Counted from the stretch's first letter, positions 7,489 through 18,340 are shown. The stretch: 64,000 nucleotides of DNA from Actinotalea endophytica (GCF_025717005.1 NZ_JAOVZU010000003.1:281761-345760), one strand, 5' to 3'. A program made the numbers and translations. Notes: generated by a model from the sequence alone, not told the origin.

Positions 7489-8076
7489 GTGCCCCACGAC
7501 GTCAGCTGGGACGACTACAACGCCCACCAGTGGGGCCGCGTCCCCCGCGCCTCGCTCGACCTCGCGCTGGACGCGACCAGCGGCGAACCCGGCGTCGCGG
7601 TCGACCTCGGCTGCGGCGAGGGTGTCGAGGTGGCGGCCCTGCTCGACGCCGGGTGGACCGTGCACGCGGTCGACGGCGAGCCCGCAGCGCTCGCGCGGAT
7701 CGTCGACCGGCACGGCTCGCACGCCGCCCTGCACGTGCAGCACGCCGACTTCACCGCCCCGCCGGTGCTACCGCCGGCGGACCTGGTGCACTCCTCGTAC
7801 GCCCTGCCCTACTGTCCGCCGGCCGCCTTCGACGCCCTGTGGGCCGAGGTGCGCGAAGCGCTCCGCCCCGGCGCCGTGCTCGCCGTCCAGCTGTTCGGCC
7901 CGAACGACGACTCCTACGGCGACCCCGAGATGACGTTCCACACCGAGGCCGAGGCCCAGGAGCTGCTCGCCGGGCTCGAGATCCTGCACTGGCGTGAGGA
8001 GGACGCCGACGGCAACGCCTACACCGGGCCCAAGCACTGGCACGTCTTCCACGTGGTCGCCCGACGACCCGCCTGA
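7489..8076 (+). CDS. Class I SAM-dependent methyltransferase
   Basis: A 195-residue cytosolic enzyme. Motif I VAVDLGCGEGVEVAALLD is at about residues 37-54, the acidic end of strand 2 is HAVDGEPAAL, and motif IV-like sequence is ADLVHSSYALPY near residue 103. The fold resembles TehB/UbiE-like small-molecule methyltransferases, but the acceptor cannot be predicted. It is divergent from sqr and shares the operator-containing intergenic region, although it has its own -10 box. It is convergent with cimA. Confidence 0.75.
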   Translation: MPHDVSWDDYNAHQWGRVPRASLDLALDATSGEPGVAVDLGCGEGVEVAALLDAGWTVHAVDGEPAALARIVDRHGSHAALHVQHADFTAPPVLPPADLVHSSYALPYCPPAAFDALWAEVREALRPGAVLAVQLFGPNDDSYGDPEMTFHTEAEAQELLAGLEILHWREEDADGNAYTGPKHWHVFHVVARRPA

Positions 8077-8097
8077 CACCGCGCCCGGCGCGACCCG

Positions 8098-8115
8098 GCA
8101 CGGCCGGACCCGTGC
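8098..8115. terminator. Weak hairpin between convergent genes
   Basis: GCACGG and CCGTGC form a 6-bp stem with a 6-base loop immediately after the cimA stop codon. There is no U tract, so terminator function is uncertain. Confidence 0.3.
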
Positions 8116-9714
8116 TCAGGAGCGGTTCGGCACCCCGGCGCGCAGCAGCCCGTAGGTGATCGCGTCGACCAGCGCCTCCCACGAGGCCTCGACCAGGTTC
8201 GGCCCCACGCCGACCGTCATCCAGGTGGTCTCCGCGTCGGTGTCCATCGTCTCGACGAGCACGCGCGTGGTGGCGTCCGTGCCGTGCTCGGTGTCCAGGA
8301 TGCGCACCTTGAAGTCGATCAGCTCGAACCTGCCGACCTCGGGGTAGGTCGGCTCGACCGCCTTGCGCAGCGCGTGGTCGAGCGCGTTCACCGGACCGTT
8401 GCCCTCGCCGGTCGCGAGCATCCGCTCGCCGCCGACGTGCATCTTCACGGTCGCCTCGCTCGACGCCTGGGTCGGGTCGCCGGGCATCGTCTCGACGAAG
8501 ACGCGCCAGCTCTCGGTGGTGAAGAACGCCGGTCGCGCCCCGTCGAGCTCCTCGCGCAGCAGCAGCTCGAACGACGCATCCGCTGCGTCGTAGGTGTACC
8601 CCTGCGCCTCGGCGTCCTTGACCCGGTTGGTCACCTTGGTCAGCAGCTCGCCGCGTCCGGTCAGGTCGTACCCCAGCTCACGGCCCTTGAGCTCGATCGA
8701 CGCGCGGCCCGCCATGTCCGAGACCAGCATCCGCATGTCGTTGCCGACCGTGATCGGGTCGGTGTGCTGGTACATGTCCGGGTCGACCTTGATGGCGCTC
8801 GCGTGCAGGCCCGCCTTGTGCGCGAACGCGCTCGCGCCCACGTACGGCTGGCGCGCGAACGGCGCGATGTTCGTGATCTCGCTGATCGCGTGCGCGATCC
8901 GGGTCATCTCCCGCAGGCCGTCACCGGCGAGCAGCCGACGGCCGTGCTTGATCTCCAGGTTGGCGACGACCGTGAGCAGGTCGGCGTTCCCGGTCCGCTC
9001 GCCGTAGCCGTTCACCGTGCCCTGCACGTGCACCGCGCCCGCGCTGACCGCGGCCAGGGTGTTCGCGACCGCGCACCCCGTGTCGTTGTGCGCGTGCATG
9101 CCCAGCCGCCCGGTGGTGCGCTGCTGCACGGTGGCCACGACCTCGTGGACCCACTCCGGGATCATGCCGCCGTTGGTGTCGCACAGCACGACGGTCTCCG
9201 CGCCCGCCTCGAACGACTCGAGCACCGCTGCGACCGCGTAGTCCTCGTCGTACCGGAACCCGTCGAAGAAGTGCTCGACGTCCACCACCACGCGTCGCCC
9301 CTCGCGGCGCAGGAGTCGCACGGTGTCGGCGATCATCGCGAGGTTCTCCTCGCCCGTGGTCCGCAGCGCGCGCTCGACGTGACGGATGTCCGACTTGGCG
9401 ACGAGCGTGACCACGGGCGCCTCGCTGTCGAGCAGTGCCCGCACCTGGGTGTCCTCGGCCGCCGTGGTGCCGGCCTTGCGGGTCGAGCCGAACGCGACGA
9501 GCTCGGCGTTGCGCAGGTCGAGCTCCTTGGCGGCGCGCTTGAAGAACTCGGTGTCCTTGGGGATCGCGCCCGGCCAGCCACCCTCGATGAAGCCGACCCC
9601 GAGCTCGTCGAGCAGCGGCGCGATCGCGAGCTTGTCGGCCACCGAGAGGTTCATGCCCTCCTGCTGGGCCCCGTCTCGCAGGGTCGTGTCGTAGACGTCG
9701 AAGGTGGTGTCCAC
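8116..9714 (-). CDS. cimA: Citramalate synthase
   Basis: A 532-residue enzyme of the alpha-isopropylmalate/homocitrate synthase family. It condenses pyruvate and acetyl-CoA to citramalate, the first step of the threonine-independent route to isoleucine. The catalytic TIM barrel starts YDTTLRDGAQQEG, with R13-D14; GMHAHNDTGCAVAN supplies the metal histidines. The C-terminal ~130 residues are the LeuA-type regulatory dimer domain. Length and opening sequence fit the actinobacterial CimA group rather than LeuA. The GTG at 9714 has GAGGAG about 6 bases upstream. An attenuator with an Ile-containing leader peptide precedes the gene, which supports the isoleucine assignment. Confidence 0.85.
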   Translation of the reverse strand: MDTTFDVYDTTLRDGAQQEGMNLSVADKLAIAPLLDELGVGFIEGGWPGAIPKDTEFFKRAAKELDLRNAELVAFGSTRKAGTTAAEDTQVRALLDSEAPVVTLVAKSDIRHVERALRTTGEENLAMIADTVRLLRREGRRVVVDVEHFFDGFRYDEDYAVAAVLESFEAGAETVVLCDTNGGMIPEWVHEVVATVQQRTTGRLGMHAHNDTGCAVANTLAAVSAGAVHVQGTVNGYGERTGNADLLTVVANLEIKHGRRLLAGDGLREMTRIAHAISEITNIAPFARQPYVGASAFAHKAGLHASAIKVDPDMYQHTDPITVGNDMRMLVSDMAGRASIELKGRELGYDLTGRGELLTKVTNRVKDAEAQGYTYDAADASFELLLREELDGARPAFFTTESWRVFVETMPGDPTQASSEATVKMHVGGERMLATGEGNGPVNALDHALRKAVEPTYPEVGRFELIDFKVRILDTEHGTDATTRVLVETMDTDAETTWMTVGVGPNLVEASWEALVDAITYGLLRAGVPNRS

Positions 9715-9870
9715 CGGGTCTCCTCGGGCTGGCCGTCGGCGTCGGTGCCGACGGGTCGAACCAGGCACTGCGGGCAGGTTCCGTCCACGGTACGCGGGGT
9801 GCTGCCCGACCAGGGGTGGCGGTCGGGCCGTGGACGGTGCCGGTCGGGCGGGGGTGGTGCCCGGACCAAC

Positions 9871-9900
9871 AAAAAGACCCCCCGAGGTCACGGGAGGTCT
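9871..9900 (-). terminator. Attenuator hairpin in the cimA leader
   Basis: On the minus strand AGACCTCCCG pairs with CGGGGGGTCT (10 bp, one G-U) around a 6-base loop and is followed by five U residues. It sits between the leader peptide and the cimA start, as expected for an intrinsic terminator controlled by leader translation. Confidence 0.75.
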
Positions 9901-9926
9901 GCGCGTCCGGCGAGGTGCCGAACGCG

Positions 9927-9959
9927 CTACTCGATAATGAGGTGTGCTGGGTGAGTCAC
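9927..9959 (-). CDS. Leader peptide of the cimA attenuator
   Basis: GTG at 9959 opens a 10-codon frame encoding MTHPAHLIIE, ending in TAG at 9927-9929. The consecutive Leu-Ile-Ile codons (CTC ATT ATC) lie two codons before the stop. ATT is a rare codon in this GC-rich DNA. Slow translation when charged tRNA-Ile is scarce would be expected to prevent formation of the terminator at 9871-9900. The start is 6 bases after a -10 box, so the mRNA is probably leaderless. Confidence 0.7.
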   Translation of the reverse strand: MTHPAHLIIE

Positions 9960-9965
9960 GCGGGC

Positions 9966-9994
9966 ATCATGCCACAGCCCTCCAGCGCCGCCAA
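9966..9994 (-). promoter_or_regulatory. Promoter of the cimA attenuator transcript
   Basis: Minus-strand TTGGCG (9989-9994), a 17-base spacer, then CATGAT (9966-9971). The GTG of the leader peptide follows 6 bases later. Confidence 0.6.
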
Positions 9995-10109
9995 GGACCG
10001 TCTCAGCCGCGCCGCGCGCGTTCCCCTGCGCCACGACGGCACCATGGCTAGCGTGGGCGTGTCGAGCCGGAACGGCCCAGCACGACGGGCCCTCCCACCT
10101 GGAGGAACG

Positions 10110-10625
10110 ATGACCGACCCGTACGAGCCGACCCGCCGGATGCCGCCGGTGCAGCCGCCGGTCCAGCACACCCAGCCCGAGCCACCCGCCGCGCCACCGA
10201 AGCCCGCGTGGACGATCGACGCCGGCAGGTACTGGGCCGGGGCGGTCGCCACCGCCGTCGTCGCCGCGCTCGTGGGGGTGGTCGGCACGATCGTGGCCGA
10301 GGAGATCCTGAACGTCGACCTCGTGGTGCAGGACCCGTTCGGCACGGACTCGCACCTGTGGGCCTACGTGCTCGGCGGAGCCGTGGCCGCGCTGCTCGCG
10401 GCCGGGCTGCTCCAGCTGCTCGTGATCGCCGCGCCCCGTCCCCAGGCGTTCTTCGGCTGGATCGTGGGCCTGGTCACGGTGGTCGCGATGCTGCTCCCGC
10501 TGACCTGGACCGACGACCTGGGCAGCGCGGTCGCGAGCGGCCTGGTCAACCTCGTGGTCGGCCTGTCGATCGGCTCGCTGCTCGGCGGCGTGCTGAGGTG
10601 GACGCTCCACCCGACCGTCCCCTGA
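10110..10625 (+). CDS. Four-TM membrane protein, possibly DUF6069 family
   Basis: A 171-residue protein with a Pro-rich cytosolic N-terminus (about residues 1-35) and four hydrophobic segments: VATAVVAALVGVVGTIVAEE, LGGAVAALLAAGLLQLLVIA, IVGLVTVVAMLLPL, and a final LVNLVVGLSIGSLLGGVL. This layout resembles DUF6069 proteins of actinobacteria; the match is from memory and not certain. The function is unknown. The ATG at 10110 has GGAGGA 3 bases upstream, an unusually close but strong ribosome site. It is divergent from cimA and convergent with ilvE. Confidence 0.65.
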   Translation: MTDPYEPTRRMPPVQPPVQHTQPEPPAAPPKPAWTIDAGRYWAGAVATAVVAALVGVVGTIVAEEILNVDLVVQDPFGTDSHLWAYVLGGAVAALLAAGLLQLLVIAAPRPQAFFGWIVGLVTVVAMLLPLTWTDDLGSAVASGLVNLVVGLSIGSLLGGVLRWTLHPTVP

Positions 10626-10712
10626 GCGAACCGGGCGCGGGCCCGGCTGCTCGGACGAGCCGACGCCGGCCGGTCGGACCCGCTGCTCGGACCCGCCGCC
10701 CGGGCGCACCGT

Positions 10713-11819
10713 TCAGGCGAGCCGGCGCATCCAGCCGTGCGTGTCCTCGGCGCGCCCGTACTGCACGGCCGTGAGCTGGTGCCGGATCGCGGTGGTCACG
10801 GTGCCGGTCGCGCCGCCGTTGACCTCGAGGTCGAACCCGTCTCCGACGAGCCGGCCGATCGGCGTCACGACGGCCGCCGTTCCGCACGCGAAGATCTCCG
10901 TGACGTCTCCCGTGCGCAGCCCCTCCAGCACCTCGGCGAGGGGCAGGTCGCGCTCGACCACCTCGTGCCCGCCCTCGCGCAGCAGCGTGAGGATCGAGTC
11001 CCGGGTGACACCCTCGAGGATCGTGCCGGACAGCGCGGGCGTGGCGATCGACCCGTCCCGGTGCACGACCATGACGTTCATCCCGCCGAGCTCCTCGAGC
11101 AGCGAGCTGGTCGCCGCGTCCAGGAAGCACACCTGCTCGCAGCCGTGCGCGTAGGCCTCCTGCTGAGGCAGCAGCGACGCCGCGTAGTTGCCGCCGCACT
11201 TGGCCGCGCCGGTCCCGCCGGGGCCCGCCCGGTGGTAGTCCTCGGCGACGAAGATCGACACGGGGCGCACACCGCCGGAGAAGTAGGGACCAACCGGGGA
11301 GGCGATCAGCAGGTAGTCGACCCGGCGCGACGGGCGCACCCCGAGGAACGACTCCGCCGCGAACATGAAGGGGCGCAGGTAGAGGCTCGTCTCGTCCGCG
11401 CCCGGCACCCACGCACCGTCGACCGCGACCAGTGCCTCGATCGAGCCCAGGAAGTCCTCGACCGAGAGCTCCGGCAGGGCCAGCCGACGGGCCGAGGCCG
11501 CGAACCGCGCCGCGTTCTTCTCGGGCCGGAACGTCCAGATCGAGCCGTCCGCGTGGCGGTAGGCCTTGAGCCCCTCGAAGATCTCCTGGCCGTAGTGCAG
11601 CACCGCCGCGGCCGGGTCGAGCTGGAGCGGTCCGTACGGCTCGACGCGGCGGTCGGTCCAGCCCTCGTCGGCGGTCCACGTCACCCGCGCCATGTGGTCG
11701 GTGAAGACCACGCCGAACGACGGCGAGGCGATGAGCTCGGCGCGCTCCGACTCGCTGCGCGGTGAGTCGCTGAGCCGTCGCTCGAACGCGTCGGCGGAGG
11801 TGTGTGCCGTGGTGCTCAT
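10713..11819 (-). CDS. ilvE: Branched-chain amino-acid aminotransferase, copy 1
   Basis: A 368-residue fold-type IV PLP enzyme that performs the last step of Val, Leu and Ile synthesis, 2-oxoacid plus glutamate to amino acid. The PLP lysine is K207 in GTGAAKCGGNYAAS. Other landmarks are YGPLQLDPAAAVLHYGQEIFEGLKAYR, LYLRPFMFA, ELGGMNV and GTAAVVTPIGRL. The ATG at 11819 has AAGGGA upstream. A second ilvE lies 69 bases upstream on the same strand with very similar sequence through most of its length. The conserved KxGGNY form makes this copy the closer match to characterised IlvE enzymes. Confidence 0.9.
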   Translation of the reverse strand: MSTTAHTSADAFERRLSDSPRSESERAELIASPSFGVVFTDHMARVTWTADEGWTDRRVEPYGPLQLDPAAAVLHYGQEIFEGLKAYRHADGSIWTFRPEKNAARFAASARRLALPELSVEDFLGSIEALVAVDGAWVPGADETSLYLRPFMFAAESFLGVRPSRRVDYLLIASPVGPYFSGGVRPVSIFVAEDYHRAGPGGTGAAKCGGNYAASLLPQQEAYAHGCEQVCFLDAATSSLLEELGGMNVMVVHRDGSIATPALSGTILEGVTRDSILTLLREGGHEVVERDLPLAEVLEGLRTGDVTEIFACGTAAVVTPIGRLVGDGFDLEVNGGATGTVTTAIRHQLTAVQYGRAEDTHGWMRRLA

Positions 11820-11888
11820 CTCGTTCCCTTCGACCGGGGCGCAGCGCCCACGGAACCGGCCCTGAGGCTACCTGTGCATCCGGTCACT

Positions 11889-13007
11889 TCACACCAGCCG
11901 GACCATCCAGCCGTGCGGGTCGGCCGCCCTGCCGTGCTGCACGTCGGTCAGCCCCTCACGCACGGCCACCGTCACCGGTCCGGCGGTCCCGTCACCCACC
12001 CGCTCGTCGAAGCCGGTCCCGGCCAGCCGGCCGATCGGCGTGACCACCGCGCCGGTCCCGCAGGCGAAGGCCTCGGCGACCTCTCCCGAGCGCAACCCGT
12101 CGAGCACCTCCGCCAACGGCACGTCCCGCTCCTCGACGTCGTGCCCGGCCTCGCGCAGGAGCGTGAGCACGGCGTCCCGGGTCACCCCGGGAAGGATCGT
12201 GCCGGACAGCCCCGGTGTCACGACCGACCCGTCCGAGCGCACGACGACCACGTTCATGCCGCCGAGCTCCTCGAGGTTGGCCCCGGTTCGCGCGTCGAGG
12301 AAGCAGACCTGGTCGCAGCCGTGCGCATAGGCCTCGGCCTGCGACGCGAGCGACGCGCCGTAGTTGCCCATCGTCTTGACCGCGCCGGTCCCGCCAGGTC
12401 CCGCGCGATGCAGGTCCTCGGCGACCCAGATCGACACCGGCGTGAGCGCGTCCGAGAAGTACGCGCCCGCCGGCGAGGCGATCACGAGGTACTCGACCCG
12501 GTGCGCGGCCCGGACGAGCAACGTCGGCTCGGTGGCGACCATGAACGGTCGCAGGTAGAGGCTGGTCTCCGCGCCGTCCGGGACCCAGGCCTCGTCGACC
12601 GCGACCAGCGCCTGGATCGAGCCGAGGAAGTCCTCGGCCGGCAGCTCCGGGAGGGCCAGGCGGCGGGCCGAGGCTGCGAACCTGGCCGCGTTCTGCTCCG
12701 GCCGGAACGTCCACACCGAGCCGTCGGGGTGCCGGTACGCCTTCAGGCCTTCGAACACCTCCTGGCCGTAGTGCAGCACGAGCGAGGACGGCTCGAGCTC
12801 GAGCGGTCCGTACGGCTCGACCCGACGGTCGCCCCAGCCGGTCTCGCTCGTCCAGGTCGCCCGGGCCAGGTGGTCGGTGAACACGTCGCCGAACCGCGGC
12901 GCCGCCAGCAGGGCCTTGCGCTCGACGTCCGGCCGCGGCGTGGTGGACCGTCGCACCGCGAAGGCGCGCGCCGCCTCGGTCAGCTCCGCGGGGCCCGTGA
13001 TCGTCAT
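11889..13007 (-). CDS. ilvE: Branched-chain aminotransferase paralogue, copy 2
   Basis: A 372-residue paralogue of the neighbouring ilvE. The PLP lysine is K211, but its context is GTGAVKTMGNYGAS, so the glycine two residues before the GNY triplet is replaced by methionine. Surrounding motifs such as YLRPFMVATE and ELGGMNVVVV are kept. It lies 10 bases downstream of the leuB stop codon, with no clear ribosome site, so translation is probably coupled to leuB. A start at 13049 is possible and would overlap leuB. Substrate preference may differ from copy 1; aromatic or other branched 2-oxoacids are possible, but the sequence does not decide. Confidence 0.85.
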   Translation of the reverse strand: MTITGPAELTEAARAFAVRRSTTPRPDVERKALLAAPRFGDVFTDHLARATWTSETGWGDRRVEPYGPLELEPSSLVLHYGQEVFEGLKAYRHPDGSVWTFRPEQNAARFAASARRLALPELPAEDFLGSIQALVAVDEAWVPDGAETSLYLRPFMVATEPTLLVRAAHRVEYLVIASPAGAYFSDALTPVSIWVAEDLHRAGPGGTGAVKTMGNYGASLASQAEAYAHGCDQVCFLDARTGANLEELGGMNVVVVRSDGSVVTPGLSGTILPGVTRDAVLTLLREAGHDVEERDVPLAEVLDGLRSGEVAEAFACGTGAVVTPIGRLAGTGFDERVGDGTAGPVTVAVREGLTDVQHGRAADPHGWMVRLV

Positions 13008-13017
13008 GGTCCGGTGC

Positions 13018-14058
13018 TCAGCCGGCCACGCGTGCGGCGAGGTCGGCACCGACCTGCGACGTGGACCGCACGGCCGAGCCCCGCTCGGCGAGGTCCGCCG
13101 CGACGGCCGCCTCGACCCGGGCGGACGCGTCGTCGAGCCCCAGGTGCGCGAGCAGCATGCTCACGCTCAGCACGGTGGCGGTCGGGTCGGCCTTGCCCTG
13201 GCCCGCGATGTCCGGAGCCGAGCCGTGCACGGGCTCGAACATCGACGGCGCGGTCCGGTCCGGGTTGATGTTGCCGGACGCCGCCAGGCCGATGCCGCCG
13301 GTGATCGCGGCCGCCTGGTCGGTGAGGATGTCGCCGAAGAGGTTGTCCGTGACGATGACGTCGAACCGCGACGGGTTCGTGGTGAGGAAGATCGTGGCGG
13401 CGTCGACGTGCAGGTAGTCGGTGGTGACGTCGGGGAACTCGGCGTTGACCCGCTCGACCGTCCGGCGCCACAGGTGCCCGGCGTGCACGAGCACGTTGTG
13501 CTTGTGCACCAGGGTGAGCTGCTTGCGGCGCTTCCGGGCACGGGCGAACGCGTCCCGGACCACGCGCTCGACGCCGAAGGCGGTGTTGACGCTGACCTCG
13601 TTGGCGACCTCGTGCGGCGTGCCGACCCGGATCGCACCGCCGTTGCCGACGTACGGGCCCTCGGTCCCCTCGCGCACCACCACGAAGTCGACGTCACCGG
13701 GGTCGGCGAGCGGCGAGCGGACACCGGCGAACAGCCGGGCGGGGCGCAGGTTCACGTAGTGGTCGAGCTCGAAGCGCAGCCGGAGCAGCAGCCCACGCTC
13801 GAGGACCCCGCTCGGCACGTTCGGGTCGCCGACCGCGCCGAGCAGGATCGCGTCGTGCTCGCGCACGGTGGCCAGGTCCGCGTCGGTGAGGGTCTCCCCC
13901 GTCGCGTGCCAGCGGCTCGCACCGAGGTCGAGCTCGGTCGTGGCGACCGTGGTGCCGCTGCCGGCGAGCGCTGCGTCCAGGACGCGCAGCCCCTCCTCGA
14001 CGACCTCGGTCCCGATGCCGTCGCCACGGATCACCGCGAGCCTGATCTCCTGCGCCAT
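13018..14058 (-). CDS. leuB: 3-isopropylmalate dehydrogenase
   Basis: A 346-residue NAD-dependent beta-decarboxylating dehydrogenase of leucine biosynthesis. [20 protein letters not shown] opens the fold; [25 protein letters not shown] and the metal-site region [18 protein letters not shown] follow; [19 protein letters not shown] is the adenine-binding loop. The ATG at 14058 is preferred: GAAGG lies 9 bases upstream, whereas it directly abuts the alternative ATG at 14067. The gene is followed closely by ilvE copy 2. In other actinobacteria leuB also lies beside ilvE and cimA. Confidence 0.93.
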   Translation of the reverse strand: MAQEIRLAVIRGDGIGTEVVEEGLRVLDAALAGSGTTVATTELDLGASRWHATGETLTDADLATVREHDAILLGAVGDPNVPSGVLERGLLLRLRFELDHYVNLRPARLFAGVRSPLADPGDVDFVVVREGTEGPYVGNGGAIRVGTPHEVANEVSVNTAFGVERVVRDAFARARKRRKQLTLVHKHNVLVHAGHLWRRTVERVNAEFPDVTTDYLHVDAATIFLTTNPSRFDVIVTDNLFGDILTDQAAAITGGIGLAASGNINPDRTAPSMFEPVHGSAPDIAGQGKADPTATVLSVSMLLAHLGLDDASARVEAAVAADLAERGSAVRSTSQVGADLAARVAG

Positions 14059-14092
14059 GCGTGCCATCCTTCGTGCGCCCTGCGGCGCGTCG

Positions 14093-14656
14093 TCATCGGT
14101 CGTTCGGTCGGGGGTACAGCAGGGTGAAGCGTTCGAGGACGAGCTCGAGCGCGGGCGAGAACTCGACGCCGATCGCCGGCAGCACCCGCCGCCAGTAGCG
14201 CTCGTGCTCGGCGCGCCAGGACGTCAGGCTCCGGTCGTCCTCGCCCTCGGCGGCGGCGTGCTCGGCGTCGACCTCGTCGAACCGGCACCTGGTCACCGAC
14301 GTCGTCCGGATCAGCGCTCCGGGACGCCCGCGGCCGTCCAGCACGATCGACAGGTCACCTCGTCTGGGCTCCGGCTCGTCGGACGCCACGAGTTCCGCGG
14401 CCGCGGTGGACGTGCCGGTCTTGACCCCGTCGAGCACGAGCTGGAGCAGCGAGTCCGCAAGCTCGGGCGAGTCCCCGAACGACCACGCCGGCGGCACGAT
14501 GCTGCCGACGACGCCGAGGCCGGTCCACTCCGGCACCGGCGCCACCTTGGCCCGTGGCCGGGCCACCTCCCAGAACTCCAGCAACGCGACTCTCGCCGTG
14601 TCGTCGGAGTCGGGCGCCCGGTCCTCGGGTCCGGGCTGCCCGCCCCGCTCCTGCAT
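14093..14656 (-). CDS. ASCH-domain protein
   Basis: A 187-residue cytosolic protein with an ASCH (PUA-like beta-barrel) domain, a fold often linked to RNA binding or modified nucleosides. Recognisable features are [13 protein letters not shown] near residue 80, [21 protein letters not shown], and the C-terminal [12 protein letters not shown] segment. GAGGAG overlaps the end of ilvC and is 5 bases before the ATG at 14656, while the GTG at 14662 would sit directly on the ribosome site. The gene is 9 bases after ilvC and is probably read with the ilv operon. Its link to amino-acid synthesis is unclear. Confidence 0.8.
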   Translation of the reverse strand: MQERGGQPGPEDRAPDSDDTARVALLEFWEVARPRAKVAPVPEWTGLGVVGSIVPPAWSFGDSPELADSLLQLVLDGVKTGTSTAAAELVASDEPEPRRGDLSIVLDGRGRPGALIRTTSVTRCRFDEVDAEHAAAEGEDDRSLTSWRAEHERYWRRVLPAIGVEFSPALELVLERFTLLYPRPNDR

Positions 14657-14665
14657 GGCCACTCC

Positions 14666-16308
<1,643 letters not shown>

Positions 16309-16338
16309 GCTGCACCTGCTTCCTCGAGGCGGGTCATG

Positions 16339-18168
16339 TCAGTCCTCCCGGTCCCAGGCCGGGCTGATGCCACGGGCGTACTGGATCTCGTCGTTGCTCA
16401 CGCCGGCGGCCACCATCGGCCACACCATGGCGTCGCGGGACACCGTGAAGTCGATCACCACGGGCCGGTCGTCGATCTCCATGGCGCGCTTGATCGCGGC
16501 GTCGACCTCGCCCTTGGAGTCGACCCGGATGCCCTCCGCGCCGTAGGCGTCGGCGAGCTTGACGAAGTCCGGGATGCGCACCGTGCCGTGCCCGGTGTGC
16601 AGGTCGGTGTTGGAGTACCGCGACTCGTAGAACAGGGTCTGCCACTGGCGGACCATGCCGAGCGAGGAGTTGTTGATCAGCGCGACCTTGATCGGGATCT
16701 CGTTGATGGTCGCGGTGGCCAGCTCCTGGTTGGTCATCTGGAAGCAGCCGTCGCCGTCGATCGCCCAGACCACCCGGTCGGGGTCGCCCACCTTGGCGCC
16801 CATCGCGGCCGGGATCGCGAAGCCCATCGTGCCCAGGCCCCCGGAGTTGATCCACGCACCGGGGCGCTGGTGCTTGATGAACTGCGCGGCCCACATCTGG
16901 TGCTGGCCGACGCCGGCGACGTAGACCGCCTCAGGGCCGGCGATCTCGCCGATCCGGGTGATCACGTGCTGCGGGGCGAGCAGGCCGTCCTCGGTGTCGG
17001 TGTAGCCGAGCGGGAACGTCTCGCGCCAGTCGTCGATCTGCTTCCACCAGCGCTCGAGGTCCGGCTTGCCGTGCTGCGCGTGCTCACGAGCCAGTTCGGG
17101 CAGCAGGTCGGCGATGACCTCCTTGAGGTCGCCGACGATCGGCACGTCCGCGCGGCGGTTCTTGCCGATCTCCGCGGGGTCGATGTCCGCGTGCACGATC
17201 AGTGCGTGCGGCGCGAACGACGACAGCTTGCCGGTCACCCGGTCGTCGAACCGGGCCCCGAGCGCGACGATCAGGTCGGCCTTCTGCAGCGCGGCGACCG
17301 CGGGCACGGTGCCGTGCATGCCCGGCATGCCGAGGTTCTGCGGGTGGGTGTCCGGCAGCACGCCGCGGGCCATCAGCGTGGTGACCGCGGGGGCGCCGGA
17401 CTCGTCGACCAGCCGGCGCAGCTCGGCCGCGGCCCCGGCGCGCACCGCGCCGCCGCCGACGTAGAGCACCGGGCGCCGAGCCGTCGCGAGCAGCCGCGCG
17501 GCCTCCCGCACCTGCTTGGCGTGCGGCTTGGTGACCGGGTGGTAGCCGGGCAGCTCGACCTCGGCCGGCGGCCACGAGTAGGTCGTCATCGCCTGCATCG
17601 CGGACTTCGCGACGTCGATCAGCACCGGGCCGGGCCGACCGGTCGAGGCGATGTGGAAGGCCTGGGCGATCGTCTTCGGGATGTCGGCCGGGTCGGTGAT
17701 CAGGTAGCTGTGCTTGGTCACCGGCAGCGTGATGCCGACGATGTCGGCCTCCTGGAACGCGTCCGTGCCGATCAGCGACGCCCCGACCTGGCCGGTGATC
17801 GCGACCATCGGCACCGAGTCGAGGTTCGCGTCTGCGAGCGCCGTGACGAGGTTCGTCGCGCCGGGCCCGGAGGTCGCCATGCAGACGCCGACCTTGCCGG
17901 AGGTGTACGCGTAGCCCTCGGCCGCGTGGCCGGCGCCCTGCTCGTGGCGGACCAGGATGTGGCGCACCGACGAGGAGTCCATCAGCGGGTCGTACGTGGG
18001 CAGGATCGCGCCGCCCGGGATGCCGAAGACGGTGTCGACGCCGACGGCCTCAAGCGAACGGACGATCGACTCCGCTCCGGTCATCTGCTGCGGCTGCGCC
18101 GGGCGCAGGTCGGCCGGCGTGACCGGCCTCCCGGCCGCCGGCGGCGCCTGCTGGGACCCTTGGACCAT
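16339..18168 (-). CDS. ilvB: Acetolactate synthase large (catalytic) subunit
   Basis: A 609-residue ThDP-dependent enzyme that makes acetolactate or acetohydroxybutyrate. The ThDP-activating glutamate lies in [14 protein letters not shown], the pyrimidine-binding region is followed by an FAD-binding middle domain, and [15 protein letters not shown] plus [13 protein letters not shown] is the ThDP/Mg site. The ATG at 18168 ([10 protein letters not shown]) has AGGAGAGC upstream; earlier in-frame codons fall inside the attenuator. It is first in an ilvB-ilvN-ilvC operon controlled by a Val-rich leader peptide. Confidence 0.94.
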   Translation of the reverse strand: MVQGSQQAPPAAGRPVTPADLRPAQPQQMTGAESIVRSLEAVGVDTVFGIPGGAILPTYDPLMDSSSVRHILVRHEQGAGHAAEGYAYTSGKVGVCMATSGPGATNLVTALADANLDSVPMVAITGQVGASLIGTDAFQEADIVGITLPVTKHSYLITDPADIPKTIAQAFHIASTGRPGPVLIDVAKSAMQAMTTYSWPPAEVELPGYHPVTKPHAKQVREAARLLATARRPVLYVGGGAVRAGAAAELRRLVDESGAPAVTTLMARGVLPDTHPQNLGMPGMHGTVPAVAALQKADLIVALGARFDDRVTGKLSSFAPHALIVHADIDPAEIGKNRRADVPIVGDLKEVIADLLPELAREHAQHGKPDLERWWKQIDDWRETFPLGYTDTEDGLLAPQHVITRIGEIAGPEAVYVAGVGQHQMWAAQFIKHQRPGAWINSGGLGTMGFAIPAAMGAKVGDPDRVVWAIDGDGCFQMTNQELATATINEIPIKVALINNSSLGMVRQWQTLFYESRYSNTDLHTGHGTVRIPDFVKLADAYGAEGIRVDSKGEVDAAIKRAMEIDDRPVVIDFTVSRDAMVWPMVAAGVSNDEIQYARGISPAWDRED

Positions 18169-18211
18169 CGTTGCTCTCCTGTGTCTCGTCGTGGGGGTGA
18201 CCCCTGGCATG

Positions 18212-18250
18212 AAAAAACCCCTCGGCCCGGGTGGGCTCGGCGAGGGGCTG
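18212..18250 (-). terminator. Attenuator hairpin of ilvBNC
   Basis: On the minus strand CCCCTCG pairs with CGAGGGG around a G/C-rich inner loop with its own GCCC/GGGC pairing, followed by six U residues. It lies between the Val leader peptide and ilvB. Confidence 0.75.
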
Positions 18251-18268
18251 GCGTGGACCGTGGGAGGT

Positions 18269-18304
18269 CTACGCCTGACTGACTACGACGACGAACGTAC
18301 GCAC
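18269..18304 (-). CDS. Leader peptide of the ilvBNC attenuator
   Basis: GTG at 18304 opens an 11-codon frame encoding [11 protein letters not shown] with TAG at 18269-18271. Four consecutive Val codons (GTC GTC GTA GTC) are the control codons: stalling when Val-tRNA is scarce would favour antitermination. It begins 7 bases after a TAGTCT -10 box, so the transcript is probably leaderless. Val-rich leaders in front of acetolactate synthase genes are known in several bacteria. Confidence 0.75.
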   Translation of the reverse strand: MRTFVVVVSQA

Positions 18305-18311
18305 GTCCGCG

Positions 18312-18340
18312 AGACTACGACACCGTTTCCTCTGTGTCAC
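18312..18340 (-). promoter_or_regulatory. Promoter of the ilvBNC operon
   Basis: Minus-strand GTGACA (18335-18340), a 17-base spacer, TAGTCT (18312-18317), then 7 bases to the leader-peptide GTG. Confidence 0.6.

Noticed and set aside
10626..10712. Terminator between the four-TM gene and ilvE
   Set aside because: Several short GC palindromes occur but no single convincing hairpin.
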